From positions 1 through 41,722 of the forward strand of contig AQRS01000036.1 in assembly GCA_000402355.1 (NCBI GenBank): a DNA stretch of 41,722 nt, in the 5' to 3' direction. Below, one piece after another: positions 15,027 through 23,746 of the stretch (the first letter of the stretch is position 1; each line of letters opens with the position of its first letter). The notes beneath the pieces are model-generated. The model saw only the letters and a list, made by a program, of their open reading frames with translations, did no database searches and had not been told where the DNA came from. The stretch is from Candidatus Iainarchaeum andersonii SCGC AAA011-E11. Its GTDB lineage: Archaea > Iainarchaeota > Iainarchaeia > Iainarchaeales > Iainarchaeaceae. The position numbers were made by a program, and so were the translations under genes.

Positions 15027-17324
15027 TTGACGCAGGCGGTTGCCTTCATCTTGGCACCGAAGAATTCAGGCCTTGAGAGATACAGGGAAAAAGCATTTTC
15101 ACTGCTCAAGAACCTCGACAAAGCCAAAGTAATAGAGCTGCGTGGCGAGGACATACCTTTCATGGTGGAAGAATATTCCAGAAAGGGGAAAAATACAATC
15201 GGCCTTACAGGGGAAGATCTCTTCAATGAATATTGCGTAACTGAAAACTCGAATAATCTCGAAATATTGGAAAGGATTGAATGGAGCGACCCTAATACGC
15301 TTTATGGCAAACCAGCTCTTTGCCTGCTCGGGCCCAAAGATAAGCAGTTGAACGAGCTTGCTAAATACCTCTCAATTTGCATTTCAGCCAAGTATAGGAA
15401 CATGGCGGAGAAATACCTCAAAACCCTCGAAGAATCCGGCTTTTGTTTCAGGAAGATATACGTTTCTGGATGCGTTGAAACAGGTTACTCGGAAGGAATA
15501 GCCGACCTCGCAATAGACATAGTGTACAGCGGCGCAACCATGGAGAGAAACGGGCTGAGAGTTTACGAAAAAATAAAGGAAAGCGACTTTGTAATAATTA
15601 CCGCAAAAAATGAACCCAAACCAAGGCAAAGCATTGAAGGCATTGAAAAATATTCCCCGCCAACCGATGGCAGGAGAGGAATGCTAAGGCTTGATTTCAA
15701 CGAAAATACAAAGGGATGCTCCGAAAAAGTAATACAGGCGCTAAAAGAAATAACAGCAGATGAAATATCAGCATACCCTGAATATGGGAAATTTACCTCA
15801 AAACTTGCAGAATACCTGGAAGTCAATGAAAAGGAGCTACTCCTTACCAACGGATCAGATGAAGCAATCAAGCTCACAATGGACGTTTTCATAGAGAAGG
15901 GCGAAGAAGTGCTGATACCAGAACCTACTTTCAGGCTTTTTGGAATCTACGCCCAGATAGCCGGGGCAAAAATATCCAAAATCAGTTATAAAGAAGATTT
16001 GAGCTTCCCGACTGATGAAATACTCGAAAAGCTCGATGAAAATCCGAAGATGCTTGTGCTTGTAAACCCAAACAATCCAACAGGAACTGCAATCTATGAA
16101 AATGATCTGCTGAAAATAATTGACAAGGCGAAGAATACCGTTGTTCTGCTTGACGAAGCATACTATCAATACTACGGCAAAAGCGCAAAGGAAAAAATAA
16201 GGCAATACCCTAATCTCATAATTCTTCAAACCTTCTCAAAGGCATTCGGACTTGCGGGCCTGAGAATGGGATACATCATTGCAAATTCCAAAACAATCTC
16301 TCTCATGAAAAAGGCGGCATCGCCTTACAGCGTGAACGCAGTTGCAATGAAAGCGGCAGAGGCCGCGATGCTGGACACGGAATTTATACAAGAATATGTC
16401 AAAGAAGTCAAAAAAAACCGGGAAGCCATGGTAAAGGAACTAAATGATTTGGGTGTTGAGACTTTCCCTTCTGAAGCAAATTTCATTTTGGCGAAGTTCG
16501 GGAAAAAAGCTGAAACTGTTCGCGAGAGACTCTTGGAAAAAAGCATACTGGTAAGGGATGCCGGAAAATACCCGATGCTCGAAGGATGCCTCAGAATAAC
16601 CATTGGAACAACGGAGCAATGCAAAACATCGCTCCGCGAAATCAAATCGGCGCTGAATGAAGAGGCACTTATTTTCGACATGGATGGCGTACTTGTAGAT
16701 GTAAGCGGATCTTACAGGGTCGCAATACAAAAAACTGTAGAATATTTCACTGGAAAAAGCATAGCGCCAGCCGAAATACAGGAATTCAGGGAACTCGGAG
16801 GGAATAACAACGACTGGGAACTCACGGAGGCAATATTGCTCAAAAGAAAAGTAAAAATCCCGAAGGAAAAAATCAAGGAGAAGTTCCAGGAAATTTATGA
16901 GAAGCAAGGCCTAGCAAGCGCGGAAAAAGCGCTCGCAAAAAGCGCCACATTGGCGGGTCTGAAAAAAAAATTCAGGCTCGGGATAGTAACTGGCAGGCCA
17001 AAAAAGGAAGCACTCGCAACCCTTGAAAAGTTCGGGTTCCTGGGTTACTTCGACGTGATTGTGACTGACGATGAAATACCCGAAGGCAAGGGAAAACCCA
17101 GTCCATTTGGAATACGACGCGCCATGAAAATTCTCGGAACGAAAACCGCCTCTTACTTCGGCGACACTGTTGACGACATGGAAGCAGCGGCAAGGGCAAA
17201 AATAAAACCAATTGGGGTCATCCCAAAATCTGCCGCATCGGAAAAACTTTGGGAATTGCTTGTGAAAAAGGGCGCTGTGAAAATACTCTATGACATTAAC
17301 GAAGCCAAGGAGCTGATTATATGA
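15027..17324 (+). CDS. HisG-HisC-HAD phosphatase fusion
   Basis: A 765-residue protein that joins three histidine enzymes. Residues 1-195 are a short-form ATP phosphoribosyltransferase (RGEDIPFMVEEY, IGLTGEDLF, and the PRPP site GIADLAIDIVYSGATMERNG). It lacks the C-terminal regulatory domain of long HisG. Residues about 205-545 are histidinol-phosphate aminotransferase: LDFNEN, NPNNPTG, DEAYYQY, and the PLP lysine K405 in TFSKAFGLAGLRMGY. Residues about 546-765 are a HAD phosphatase with nucleophile D551 in FDMDG, TGRPKKEA, and GDTVDDMEAA; this likely supplies histinidol-phosphate phosphatase activity. The start codon is TTG at 15027, where the HisG fold begins. The end overlaps hisB by ATGA. 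The HAD assignment to histidinol phosphate comes from context. No hisZ is seen in the window. Confidence 0.85.
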   Translation: MTQAVAFILAPKNSGLERYREKAFSLLKNLDKAKVIELRGEDIPFMVEEYSRKGKNTIGLTGEDLFNEYCVTENSNNLEILERIEWSDPNTLYGKPALCLLGPKDKQLNELAKYLSICISAKYRNMAEKYLKTLEESGFCFRKIYVSGCVETGYSEGIADLAIDIVYSGATMERNGLRVYEKIKESDFVIITAKNEPKPRQSIEGIEKYSPPTDGRRGMLRLDFNENTKGCSEKVIQALKEITADEISAYPEYGKFTSKLAEYLEVNEKELLLTNGSDEAIKLTMDVFIEKGEEVLIPEPTFRLFGIYAQIAGAKISKISYKEDLSFPTDEILEKLDENPKMLVLVNPNNPTGTAIYENDLLKIIDKAKNTVVLLDEAYYQYYGKSAKEKIRQYPNLIILQTFSKAFGLAGLRMGYIIANSKTISLMKKAASPYSVNAVAMKAAEAAMLDTEFIQEYVKEVKKNREAMVKELNDLGVETFPSEANFILAKFGKKAETVRERLLEKSILVRDAGKYPMLEGCLRITIGTTEQCKTSLREIKSALNEEALIFDMDGVLVDVSGSYRVAIQKTVEYFTGKSIAPAEIQEFRELGGNNNDWELTEAILLKRKVKIPKEKIKEKFQEIYEKQGLASAEKALAKSATLAGLKKKFRLGIVTGRPKKEALATLEKFGFLGYFDVIVTDDEIPEGKGKPSPFGIRRAMKILGTKTASYFGDTVDDMEAAARAKIKPIGVIPKSAASEKLWELLVKKGAVKILYDINEAKELII

Positions 17325-17908
17325 GAAAGGCAATAATAAACAGAAGTACAAATGAAACAGGCGTTTCGGCGAAACTGAAAATTGATGGTACAGGGATCTA
17401 TGAAATTGAGGCACAACTCGGGTTCCTTACCCACATGCTCTGCACATTCACGAAGGCAGGTGCATTCGACCTGAAAATGAAAATAGAAGGCGACCTCAAA
17501 GTGGACCAGCACCACACCATTGAAGACGCTGGAATAGTTCTTGGACAGGCATTCAAAAAGGCATTGGGCGACAAAAAAGGAATCAACAGGGCGGGCTACT
17601 TTGTATATCCGATGGACGAGGCACTCGCGGTCGTTGCAGTCGATATTAGCGGAAGGCCCTATCTTCAATTTGATGCCAGGTTCAAGAGAAGGTTCTGCGG
17701 AGACCTGGACACGGACCTCCTCGAGGATTTCTTTTACGGGTTCGCCTCGAACCTGGGCGCAAACGTAGTGGTGAGAATGCCCTATGGGAGAAGCGACCAC
17801 CACAAGGTTGAGGCGATTTTCAAGGCGTTCGGCAAGGCAATGAAAACGGCCTGCTCCGTGGACAAGAGAATGGTTGATGAAATACCAAGCACGAAAGGAG
17901 TGATATGA
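17321..17908 (+). CDS. hisB: Imidazoleglycerol-phosphate dehydratase
   Basis: A 195-residue monofunctional HisB that converts imidazoleglycerol phosphate to imidazoleacetol phosphate. Metal-binding His clusters are visible: HMLCTFTKAG, VDQHHTIEDAGI (the HHxxED motif), and the second cluster SDHHKVEAIFKAFGKAM. Length is that of stand-alone IGPD, so the phosphatase half found in bacterial HisB is absent; the HAD domain of the upstream fusion probably takes that step. ATG overlaps the upstream stop (ATGA), and hisH follows without a gap. Confidence 0.95.
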   Translation: MRKAIINRSTNETGVSAKLKIDGTGIYEIEAQLGFLTHMLCTFTKAGAFDLKMKIEGDLKVDQHHTIEDAGIVLGQAFKKALGDKKGINRAGYFVYPMDEALAVVAVDISGRPYLQFDARFKRRFCGDLDTDLLEDFFYGFASNLGANVVVRMPYGRSDHHKVEAIFKAFGKAMKTACSVDKRMVDEIPSTKGVI

Positions 17909-18499
17909 ATGCGCGAAAAAATAGCGATAGTTGACTGCGGAACAGGGAATCTGGCCAGCGTAAGCAACGCATTCCGCAAGCTCGGAGCGGAGGCAAAAAT
18001 AGTTTCAACCGCAAGGGAAATTGGAAATGCAGACAAAATCGTTCTGCCCGGAGTAGGCTCTTTCGGATACTTCATGGAGCAACTAAGGGCAAATAACCTT
18101 GAGAAACCATTAAAGCAGGCAATTTCGAAAAAAAAACCTTACCTTGGAATCTGCCTCGGAATGCAGGTGCTCTTTGAGGAAAGCGAAGAAAGCCCCGGAA
18201 ATACAGGCTTGGGAGTTTTCAAGGGAAAAGCAGTGAAATTCCGAAAAGGAAAAGTGCCGCAAGTAGGGTGGAACTATGTTTCCCCGAAAAAAGATAACGT
18301 TCTCAATGACGGATACGCATACTTCACGAACTCTTATTATTGCAGGCCGGAGAACGCAAGCTACATCGCCGGGGAAAGCGATTACTTTGGAACATTTGCC
18401 TGTGCAGTCCGGAAAGAAAATGTTTTCGCGGTGCAGTTCCACCCCGAAAGAAGCGGCAAATACGGGCTTGAGTTGCTCAGGAGGTGGCTTGAATGCTGA
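17909..18499 (+). CDS. hisH: Imidazole glycerol phosphate synthase glutaminase subunit
   Basis: A 196-residue class I glutamine amidotransferase. It hydrolyses glutamine and passes ammonia to HisF. The nucleophile is Cys82 in LGICLGMQ; the His-Glu pair is in VQFHPERSG near residue 177. The glycine-rich GTGNLASV and PGVGSF segments are typical. It overlaps hisF by 7 bases, fitting the fixed partner ratio of the complex. Confidence 0.95.
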   Translation: MREKIAIVDCGTGNLASVSNAFRKLGAEAKIVSTAREIGNADKIVLPGVGSFGYFMEQLRANNLEKPLKQAISKKKPYLGICLGMQVLFEESEESPGNTGLGVFKGKAVKFRKGKVPQVGWNYVSPKKDNVLNDGYAYFTNSYYCRPENASYIAGESDYFGTFACAVRKENVFAVQFHPERSGKYGLELLRRWLEC

Positions 18500-19248
18500 C
18501 AAAAAGGATAATCCCATGCCTTGACGTGAAAGACTCAAAGGTAGTGAAAGGGAAAAACTTCAAAGGGCTGCGGTTCGCGGGCGATGCCGTAGAGCTCGCA
18601 AGGAAATATTATGAAGACGGAGCTGACGAGCTTGTTTTCCTGGACATCAACGCTTCGGCAGAAAAAAGGAAAACCGTGGCAGGGCTCGTGGAAAAAATCA
18701 GCAAGGAAATCGCCATACCTTTTACCGTCGGAGGGGGGATAAGTGAGGTTGAGGACATAAGGAAACTGCTCAAGGCAGGGGCAGATAAAGTGTCAATAAA
18801 CACTGCCGCAGTAAATAACCCAAATTTGATAAAAGAATCCGCAGAAAGGTTCGGAAGCCAGTGCGTAATGGTTGCAGTAGATGCCAAAAAAATCGGGGAA
18901 AAATGGATTGTGTTTATTGAATCAGGAAAAAAACAGACAAATCTGGATGCATTGGAATGGACAAGAAAGGCTGAAAGCCTTGGAGCCGGGGAAATATTGC
19001 TTACCTCAATTGATGCAGACGGCACGAAGAACGGATATGATATCGAGATTACAAGAAAAATTTCAGAAGGAGTCGGGATTCCTGTTATAGCTTCCGGCGG
19101 AGCAGGCAATCTGGAAGACATTCTCAAAGTCTTTAAGGACGGAAAAGCCGATGCCGCACTTGCCGCGTCAATCTATCATTACAACAAGTTTACAATCATG
19201 GAAACAAAGCGATTCCTCAAGGCAAATGGAGTAGAAGTGAGATTATGA
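18493..19248 (+). CDS. hisF: Imidazole glycerol phosphate synthase cyclase subunit
   Basis: A 251-residue (beta/alpha)8 barrel. The catalytic Asp is in IIPCLDVK (residue 11), and the second, in SIDADGT, is on the opposite half-barrel. The phosphate-binding GGGI and ASGGAGN loops are both present. It receives ammonia from HisH and forms imidazole glycerol phosphate and AICAR. It overlaps the following gene by ATGA. Confidence 0.95.
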   Translation: MLTKRIIPCLDVKDSKVVKGKNFKGLRFAGDAVELARKYYEDGADELVFLDINASAEKRKTVAGLVEKISKEIAIPFTVGGGISEVEDIRKLLKAGADKVSINTAAVNNPNLIKESAERFGSQCVMVAVDAKKIGEKWIVFIESGKKQTNLDALEWTRKAESLGAGEILLTSIDADGTKNGYDIEITRKISEGVGIPVIASGGAGNLEDILKVFKDGKADAALAASIYHYNKFTIMETKRFLKANGVEVRL

Positions 19249-20477
19249 TAATCCCAAGCATTGATTTGATGTCTGGCAAAGCCGTGCAGCTCCGACAAGG
19301 CAAGGAAAAGGTTCTCGAAGTGGATGATGCGCTCAGCCTTGCTATGGAATTCCGGAAATACGGCGAAATAGCCGTAATAGACCTTGATGCGGCGTTAGGC
19401 AAAGGAGACAACTATGAGCTTGTGAAAAATATATGCAAACTGGCCGATTGCAGAGTAGGAGGCGGCATCAGAAGCGTTGAGAAGGCCGAGGAAATTCTCA
19501 AAGCAGGAGCAAAAAAAATAATTGTCGGGACAAAGGCAACTCCTGAGTTCCTCAAAAACTTGCCAAAAGAGAAAGTGATTGTTGCGGTTGACACGAAAAA
19601 CAACTCGGTTGTCACAGAAGGTTGGACTAAACCCACGGGCAAAAATCCATTTGAGCAAATGAAGAAGCTCGAGCCGTACTGCAGCGAATTTTTGTTCACA
19701 AATGTGGACAATGAAGGGATGCTTGCTGGCGTAGACAAAGAGCTGATTGAGCAACTCAAGCAAGCCACGAACAACAAAATTACTTTTGCAGGAGGAATAA
19801 CAACAATTGAGGAAATAAAAATGCTCGAGGATGGAGGGTTCAATTCTCAGATTGGAATGGCTATCTACACCGGCAAAATAAAACTTCAGGACGCGTTCAT
19901 TTCGCTTCTTGACTTCGAGAAAAACAGGGGCCTTGTACCTACAATAGTGCAAGATGAGAATGGCCAAGTCCTCATGATGGCATTTTCCAACAAGGAATCC
20001 CTTTCAAAGACCTTTGAATCCGGAAAGGCAAATTATTACAGCAGGTCGAGGAAGAAACTCTGGCAGAAAGGCGAAACATCCGGAAACTTCCAAGGACTCC
20101 TCAAGGCAAGATACGACTGCGACAGGGACACACTCCTATTTACAGTAAAGCAAAATGGCAAAGCATGTCATATCGGAGAATACTCATGCTTTGGGGAAAA
20201 GGAATTCACATTCAGCAACCTGTATGAAGTCATTCTTTATAGGATACAGAATCCAAAGGCCGGTTCTTATACTGCCAAGCTTTCTTCGGATGAAAAGCTA
20301 TTAAAGTCCAAAATCAATGAAGAGGCGTGGGAAGTTGCTTATTACAAGGACAATAGAAATCTTGTCTGGGAAGTTGCAGACCTCGCATATTTTGTCATGG
20401 TCTTGATGGCCAAGAACGGAGTAACGATAAATGAAGTCAAGAACGAGCTTGAGGGGAGAAGAAAATGGAGATTGTGA
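19245..20477 (+). CDS. HisA-HisI-HisE fusion
   Basis: A 410-residue protein with three pathway enzymes in line. Residues 1-220 are the ProFAR isomerase HisA: Asp7 in IPSIDLMSG and Asp116 in VAVDTK fit the two catalytic Asp residues, and the phosphate loops GGGI and FAGGIT are intact. Residues about 226-318 are PRA-cyclohydrolase HisI, with the metal and zinc sites in DCDRD (291-295) and the Cys of ACHIGEYSCF. Residues about 325-410 are PRA-pyrophosphohydrolase HisE, with KINEEAWEV and WEVADLAYF as the helical Mg-binding motif. HisIE fusions are common; joining HisA in front of HisIE is much less so. It overlaps hisD by 13 bases. Confidence 0.9.
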   Translation: MIIPSIDLMSGKAVQLRQGKEKVLEVDDALSLAMEFRKYGEIAVIDLDAALGKGDNYELVKNICKLADCRVGGGIRSVEKAEEILKAGAKKIIVGTKATPEFLKNLPKEKVIVAVDTKNNSVVTEGWTKPTGKNPFEQMKKLEPYCSEFLFTNVDNEGMLAGVDKELIEQLKQATNNKITFAGGITTIEEIKMLEDGGFNSQIGMAIYTGKIKLQDAFISLLDFEKNRGLVPTIVQDENGQVLMMAFSNKESLSKTFESGKANYYSRSRKKLWQKGETSGNFQGLLKARYDCDRDTLLFTVKQNGKACHIGEYSCFGEKEFTFSNLYEVILYRIQNPKAGSYTAKLSSDEKLLKSKINEEAWEVAYYKDNRNLVWEVADLAYFVMVLMAKNGVTINEVKNELEGRRKWRL

Positions 20478-21712
20478 AAGCGTCAGAGATGTTGTTGGAA
20501 AACACTGCATACGAGCAGATAAAGGAGATTGAAACGGCCAGGAAAATAATTGCCGATATCAGAAAAAACGGTGACTTCGCAGTTCGTAAATATACCAAGA
20601 AGTTTGACGGAGCAGACCTTAAGTCCTTTGAGATAACCGGAAAAGAAATCAAGCAATCATACAGGCAAGTAGACAGGAAAACAATTATCGCGCTCAGGAA
20701 AGCCGCAAGAAACATCAGATACTTTGCCAAGGCGCAGTTCAAGGAAATGAAGAACTTTGCAATAAACAAGAACGGAGTAGTACTCGGACAGAAAATCGTT
20801 CCAGTGGAAAAGGCAGGGTGCTACGTTCCGGGAGGAAGGTATCCTCTCCCCTCAACGGCACTAATGTGCGTGATTCCTGCAAAAGTGGCCGGAGTAAAGG
20901 AAATCATTGTATGCTCCCCGAAAATAAAGCCTGCAACAATAGTTGCTGCGGACATTGCAGGCGTGGACAGGATTTTCAACGTGGGCGGAGTGCAGGCAAT
21001 TGCAGCAATGGCTTACGGAACCAAAACAATTCCAAAGGTTGACAAAATAGTGGGACCTGGCAACAGGTTCGTTACTGCGGCCAAAAAGGAAGTGTACGGA
21101 GCAGTAGGAATAGATTTTCTTGCAGGCCCGAGCGAAATCCTCATAATTGCTGACGGGTCTGGGAATGCCAAGATGATTGCAGCTGACCTTCTCGCACAGG
21201 CAGAGCACGATACAAATGCCAAGCCGGATTTGATTACCAATTCTTTGGAACTTGCAGAGAAGGTCAATTACGAGCTCAAGAAGCAGCTAAAGGAGCTTGG
21301 CACAAAAGAAACCGCAGCGGCGGCCCTAAAAAATGGCAGGATAATACTTGCCAAAGACCTTGATGAGGCAGTGAAAATTTCAAACATCAAAGCTCCGGAG
21401 CACTTGGAACTACAGGTTAAGTCACCTGGTAAGCTGGCAAGCAGGCTGATCAATTACGGCTCGCTTTTCATCGGCAAGTATTCCGCCGAAGTATTCGGGG
21501 ATTACTGCAGCGGAACAAACCACACATTGCCGACAAACGGAGCAGCACGCTATACAGGCGGCCTTTCGGTCAAAGACTTTGTGAAAATACTCACGTATCA
21601 GAGGATAACCAAAAACGGGGCAAAAAAATTGATTCCGATAGCTTCGCAACTGGCTAAAGTTGAAGGCCTAGAAGGACACAAAAAGTCAGCACAGGCAAGG
21701 GACTGGAAATAA
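20465..21712 (+). CDS. hisD: Histidinol dehydrogenase
   Basis: A 415-residue enzyme that oxidises histidinol to histidine with two NAD. Motifs include CYVPGGRYPLPST, VDKIVGPGNRFVTAAK, DFLAGPSEILIIAD, LLAQAEHD (zinc-binding Gln/His/Asp region), APEHLEL, and the C-terminal EVFGDYCSGTNHTLPTNG. Length is only slightly below the usual 430. It is the last gene of the operon, so the order is hisG-C-HAD, hisB, hisH, hisF, hisA-I-E, hisD, covering all ten activities. A fragment of a related hisD lies at 13011-13224. Confidence 0.95.
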   Translation: MEIVKASEMLLENTAYEQIKEIETARKIIADIRKNGDFAVRKYTKKFDGADLKSFEITGKEIKQSYRQVDRKTIIALRKAARNIRYFAKAQFKEMKNFAINKNGVVLGQKIVPVEKAGCYVPGGRYPLPSTALMCVIPAKVAGVKEIIVCSPKIKPATIVAADIAGVDRIFNVGGVQAIAAMAYGTKTIPKVDKIVGPGNRFVTAAKKEVYGAVGIDFLAGPSEILIIADGSGNAKMIAADLLAQAEHDTNAKPDLITNSLELAEKVNYELKKQLKELGTKETAAAALKNGRIILAKDLDEAVKISNIKAPEHLELQVKSPGKLASRLINYGSLFIGKYSAEVFGDYCSGTNHTLPTNGAARYTGGLSVKDFVKILTYQRITKNGAKKLIPIASQLAKVEGLEGHKKSAQARDWK

Positions 21713-21896
21713 CCCCAAAAACAAGCCTTATTTGGCATTAGAAACAAAAAATAGAAAAAAGATGGTTGTTCCCGATAGGTCTGCTTCAAGGAAGCGTACT
21801 GTACCAGGCCCCCACCACCAATAGCACTTTCCTTACAGGCCATATTTAAATATATCTTTGACACTATAATGAAAAGCCAAATTCTTTTTCTCCCCG

Positions 21897-23054
21897 ATGC
21901 ACATGATAGAGGAAGGCAAAAGCAAAGGCGTACAGCTTACAGCGGTGAATATCCTCATAGCCGCGGCAATAATCGCGTTCCTTTATTTCTACGGCAGCCT
22001 CCTTGCAGATATCACCCTTGAAACATTCTTCAGCAAGGAGGGCTCTTTCCAGACATTCGTACCCGTGCTTTTGAACGCGCTCAGCCTCCTGGTCGGAACC
22101 GAGATATTCCTCATCATTACGCGCTACGTAATCTCAAAATACCTTGAAAACCGCGGCAAGAAAAAGGAAATCAAGCTCATACTCACGCTATACACCTACC
22201 TGATATGGGGCTTTGTCGCCATATTCCTTGTAACCACGTTCTTCAAGGATGTCGGCGCACTATTAACCTCAATCGGCCTCATCGGATTCGGAATAACCTT
22301 TGCGCTGCAAAAGCCACTCATAAATTTCGTGGCCTGGCTCACAATCGTAATCACGAAGCCGTTCAACATAGGCGACAGGATAGAGGTAACGGGAATCCGC
22401 GGAGACGTGGTGAACATACACACCATGTACACGAGCGTCATCGGAACGAGGCTGAACACGCATGAAAAAAACGACACAACCATAACAATTCCGAATGAAC
22501 TCATTCTCACGAATGCAGTGATAAATTATTCCAAAAGAGGCAACACTTTTATCGATGAAACAGTAATCTCAATAACCTATGAAAGCAACTGGAAAAAGGC
22601 AATTGAACTCCTGGAAAAAGCCGTGATTGAAGCCATCACCAAGCACGCGAAAAAGCCGTTGCCCGCAACTTTCGCTGAAAAGCGCGCGTGGCAGGAAGCG
22701 CTCAAGCTTCTCACCGAGGCATCGAAAAAGCTCAGGAGGAGCCCCATAAAGGATTCCGTTAAGGAACAGATAGACCAAATGAAGTCGGTTGAAAACGCGG
22801 CGCCGGTTGAAGTGCCCAAGCCAAGCATCCAAATGAGCCTCGGGGACTCAAGCATAAACATCAGCGCCACATACCAAACGGACCTTTACTCGGTAAGGAG
22901 CACAAAGCACGAGATAATAAGATATTTTTTCGAAATGGCGCAGAAGGAAAAGGACATAGAAATTGCTTACCCGCACATGCAGTTGGTTTATGGGGACAAG
23001 ACAACCGCGCCGCAAAGTAATGTACCGGGAAGGCAGAGGAAAATAGTCCCGTGA
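21897..23054 (+). CDS. MscS-family mechanosensitive channel
   Basis: A 385-residue channel protein. Hydrophobic helices run at about residues 15-37, 52-77, 92-113 and 117-150; the last (LTSIGLIGFGITFALQKPLINFVAWLTI) is the glycine/alanine-rich pore helix TM3. It is followed by the beta domain KPFNIGDRIEVTGIRGDVVNI and a mixed C-terminal domain. An insertion of charged helices (residues about 245-310, AKKPLPATFAEKRAWQEALK onward) enlarges the cytoplasmic part. It releases solutes on osmotic downshock. ATG at 21903 is an equally possible start. TATA-like ATATTTAAATAT lies at about 21842. Confidence 0.9.
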   Translation: MHMIEEGKSKGVQLTAVNILIAAAIIAFLYFYGSLLADITLETFFSKEGSFQTFVPVLLNALSLLVGTEIFLIITRYVISKYLENRGKKKEIKLILTLYTYLIWGFVAIFLVTTFFKDVGALLTSIGLIGFGITFALQKPLINFVAWLTIVITKPFNIGDRIEVTGIRGDVVNIHTMYTSVIGTRLNTHEKNDTTITIPNELILTNAVINYSKRGNTFIDETVISITYESNWKKAIELLEKAVIEAITKHAKKPLPATFAEKRAWQEALKLLTEASKKLRRSPIKDSVKEQIDQMKSVENAAPVEVPKPSIQMSLGDSSINISATYQTDLYSVRSTKHEIIRYFFEMAQKEKDIEIAYPHMQLVYGDKTTAPQSNVPGRQRKIVP

Positions 23055-23107
23055 ATCACCAGAAAATAAAGGCGCGGATTGCCAGGCCGGCAAACCAAGA
23101 AGACTAT

Positions 23108-23332
23108 TCAGGAGGATTCCTTTTCTTTCCCGCCGGAGCCGAAAAAAACCAGCAGCCCGAAAACAATGACCGCAAGCGAATACAATGGAATGCTTATTCC
23201 CGGCTGCGAGGGGGAAAAACTGAAAAAACAGAGTTCCCCGACAATCCTGGAACAGTATGAAAAAAACCATTCATAAGCAAAGAGGAAAACGCCGAAAACG
23301 GTTATTGCCAGGCCAATCTCCTTCAGTTCCAT
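23108..23332 (-). CDS. Small two-helix membrane protein
   Basis: A 74-residue protein with two clear membrane helices, IGLAITVFGVFLFAYEWFF and IPLYSLAVIVFGLLVFFGSG, joined by a short extracytoplasmic or cytoplasmic loop with two Cys, and ending in a charged tail (GGKEKESS). It is convergent with the channel gene. Its promoter region overlaps the first palindromic repeat at 23338-23380. The family is not recognised; small 2-TM proteins of this kind are frequent in archaea. Confidence 0.6.
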   Translation of the reverse strand: MELKEIGLAITVFGVFLFAYEWFFSYCSRIVGELCFFSFSPSQPGISIPLYSLAVIVFGLLVFFGSGGKEKESS

Positions 23333-23337
23333 AACTA

Positions 23338-23689
23338 TAGCAGACCACGAAAGTTTTTAGGCATTTATGGTGGCCTGCTAGATAGCAAACCATGGAAGCC
23401 GCCGAGTTACTTTATTGGTTTGCTATAGCATTAAGCCCGAATAACATTTATAGCAAACCGTGAAAGTTTTTCGGCATATGGTGCGGTTCCTTCCAAAATG
23501 CAAACGCATTTTGCCAAAGCGTTGACAAGCTCAACAATACACAATTTTTTCTTTTTGTCACATTGCAAGCAATTAGCTTGCGATGCCTCGCACCAGAAGG
23601 GTGCAAGGACGCTTTGAGGCCTAATGCCCTTGGGCACAAGGTGCTAGATAGCAGGCCCTGAAATATTGCCGAAATATTTGTTGGCCTGC
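23338..23689. repeat. Cluster of imperfect palindromic repeats and hairpins
   Basis: Four related units of about 45 bases have inverted ends of the type TAGCARRCC...GGYYTGCTA: A 23338-23380; B 23383-23425 (TAGCAAACCA with TGGTTTGCTA, perfect 10 bp); C 23451-23490 (right end decayed); D 23651-23689 (GCAGGCC with GGCCTGC, perfect). A and C also share a CGAAAGTTTTT/TGAAAGTTTTT core followed by GGCAT. Between C and D are more hairpins: CAAAATGC/GCATTTTG, GCAAGC/GCTTGC, GCACC/GGTGC, TGCCC/GGGCA. No protein gene lies here. It could be a repeat array, an RNA, or a protein-binding cluster. Confidence 0.65.
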
Positions 23690-23746
23690 CATAAAACACG
23701 TTTTTCAGGCGCAAAGGTTTTATTTTAGCGCGGACAAATACTATGC

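Noticed and set aside
23338..23689. CRISPR array
   Set aside because: Repeat units are palindromic and diverge, spacing is irregular, and no cas genes are present.
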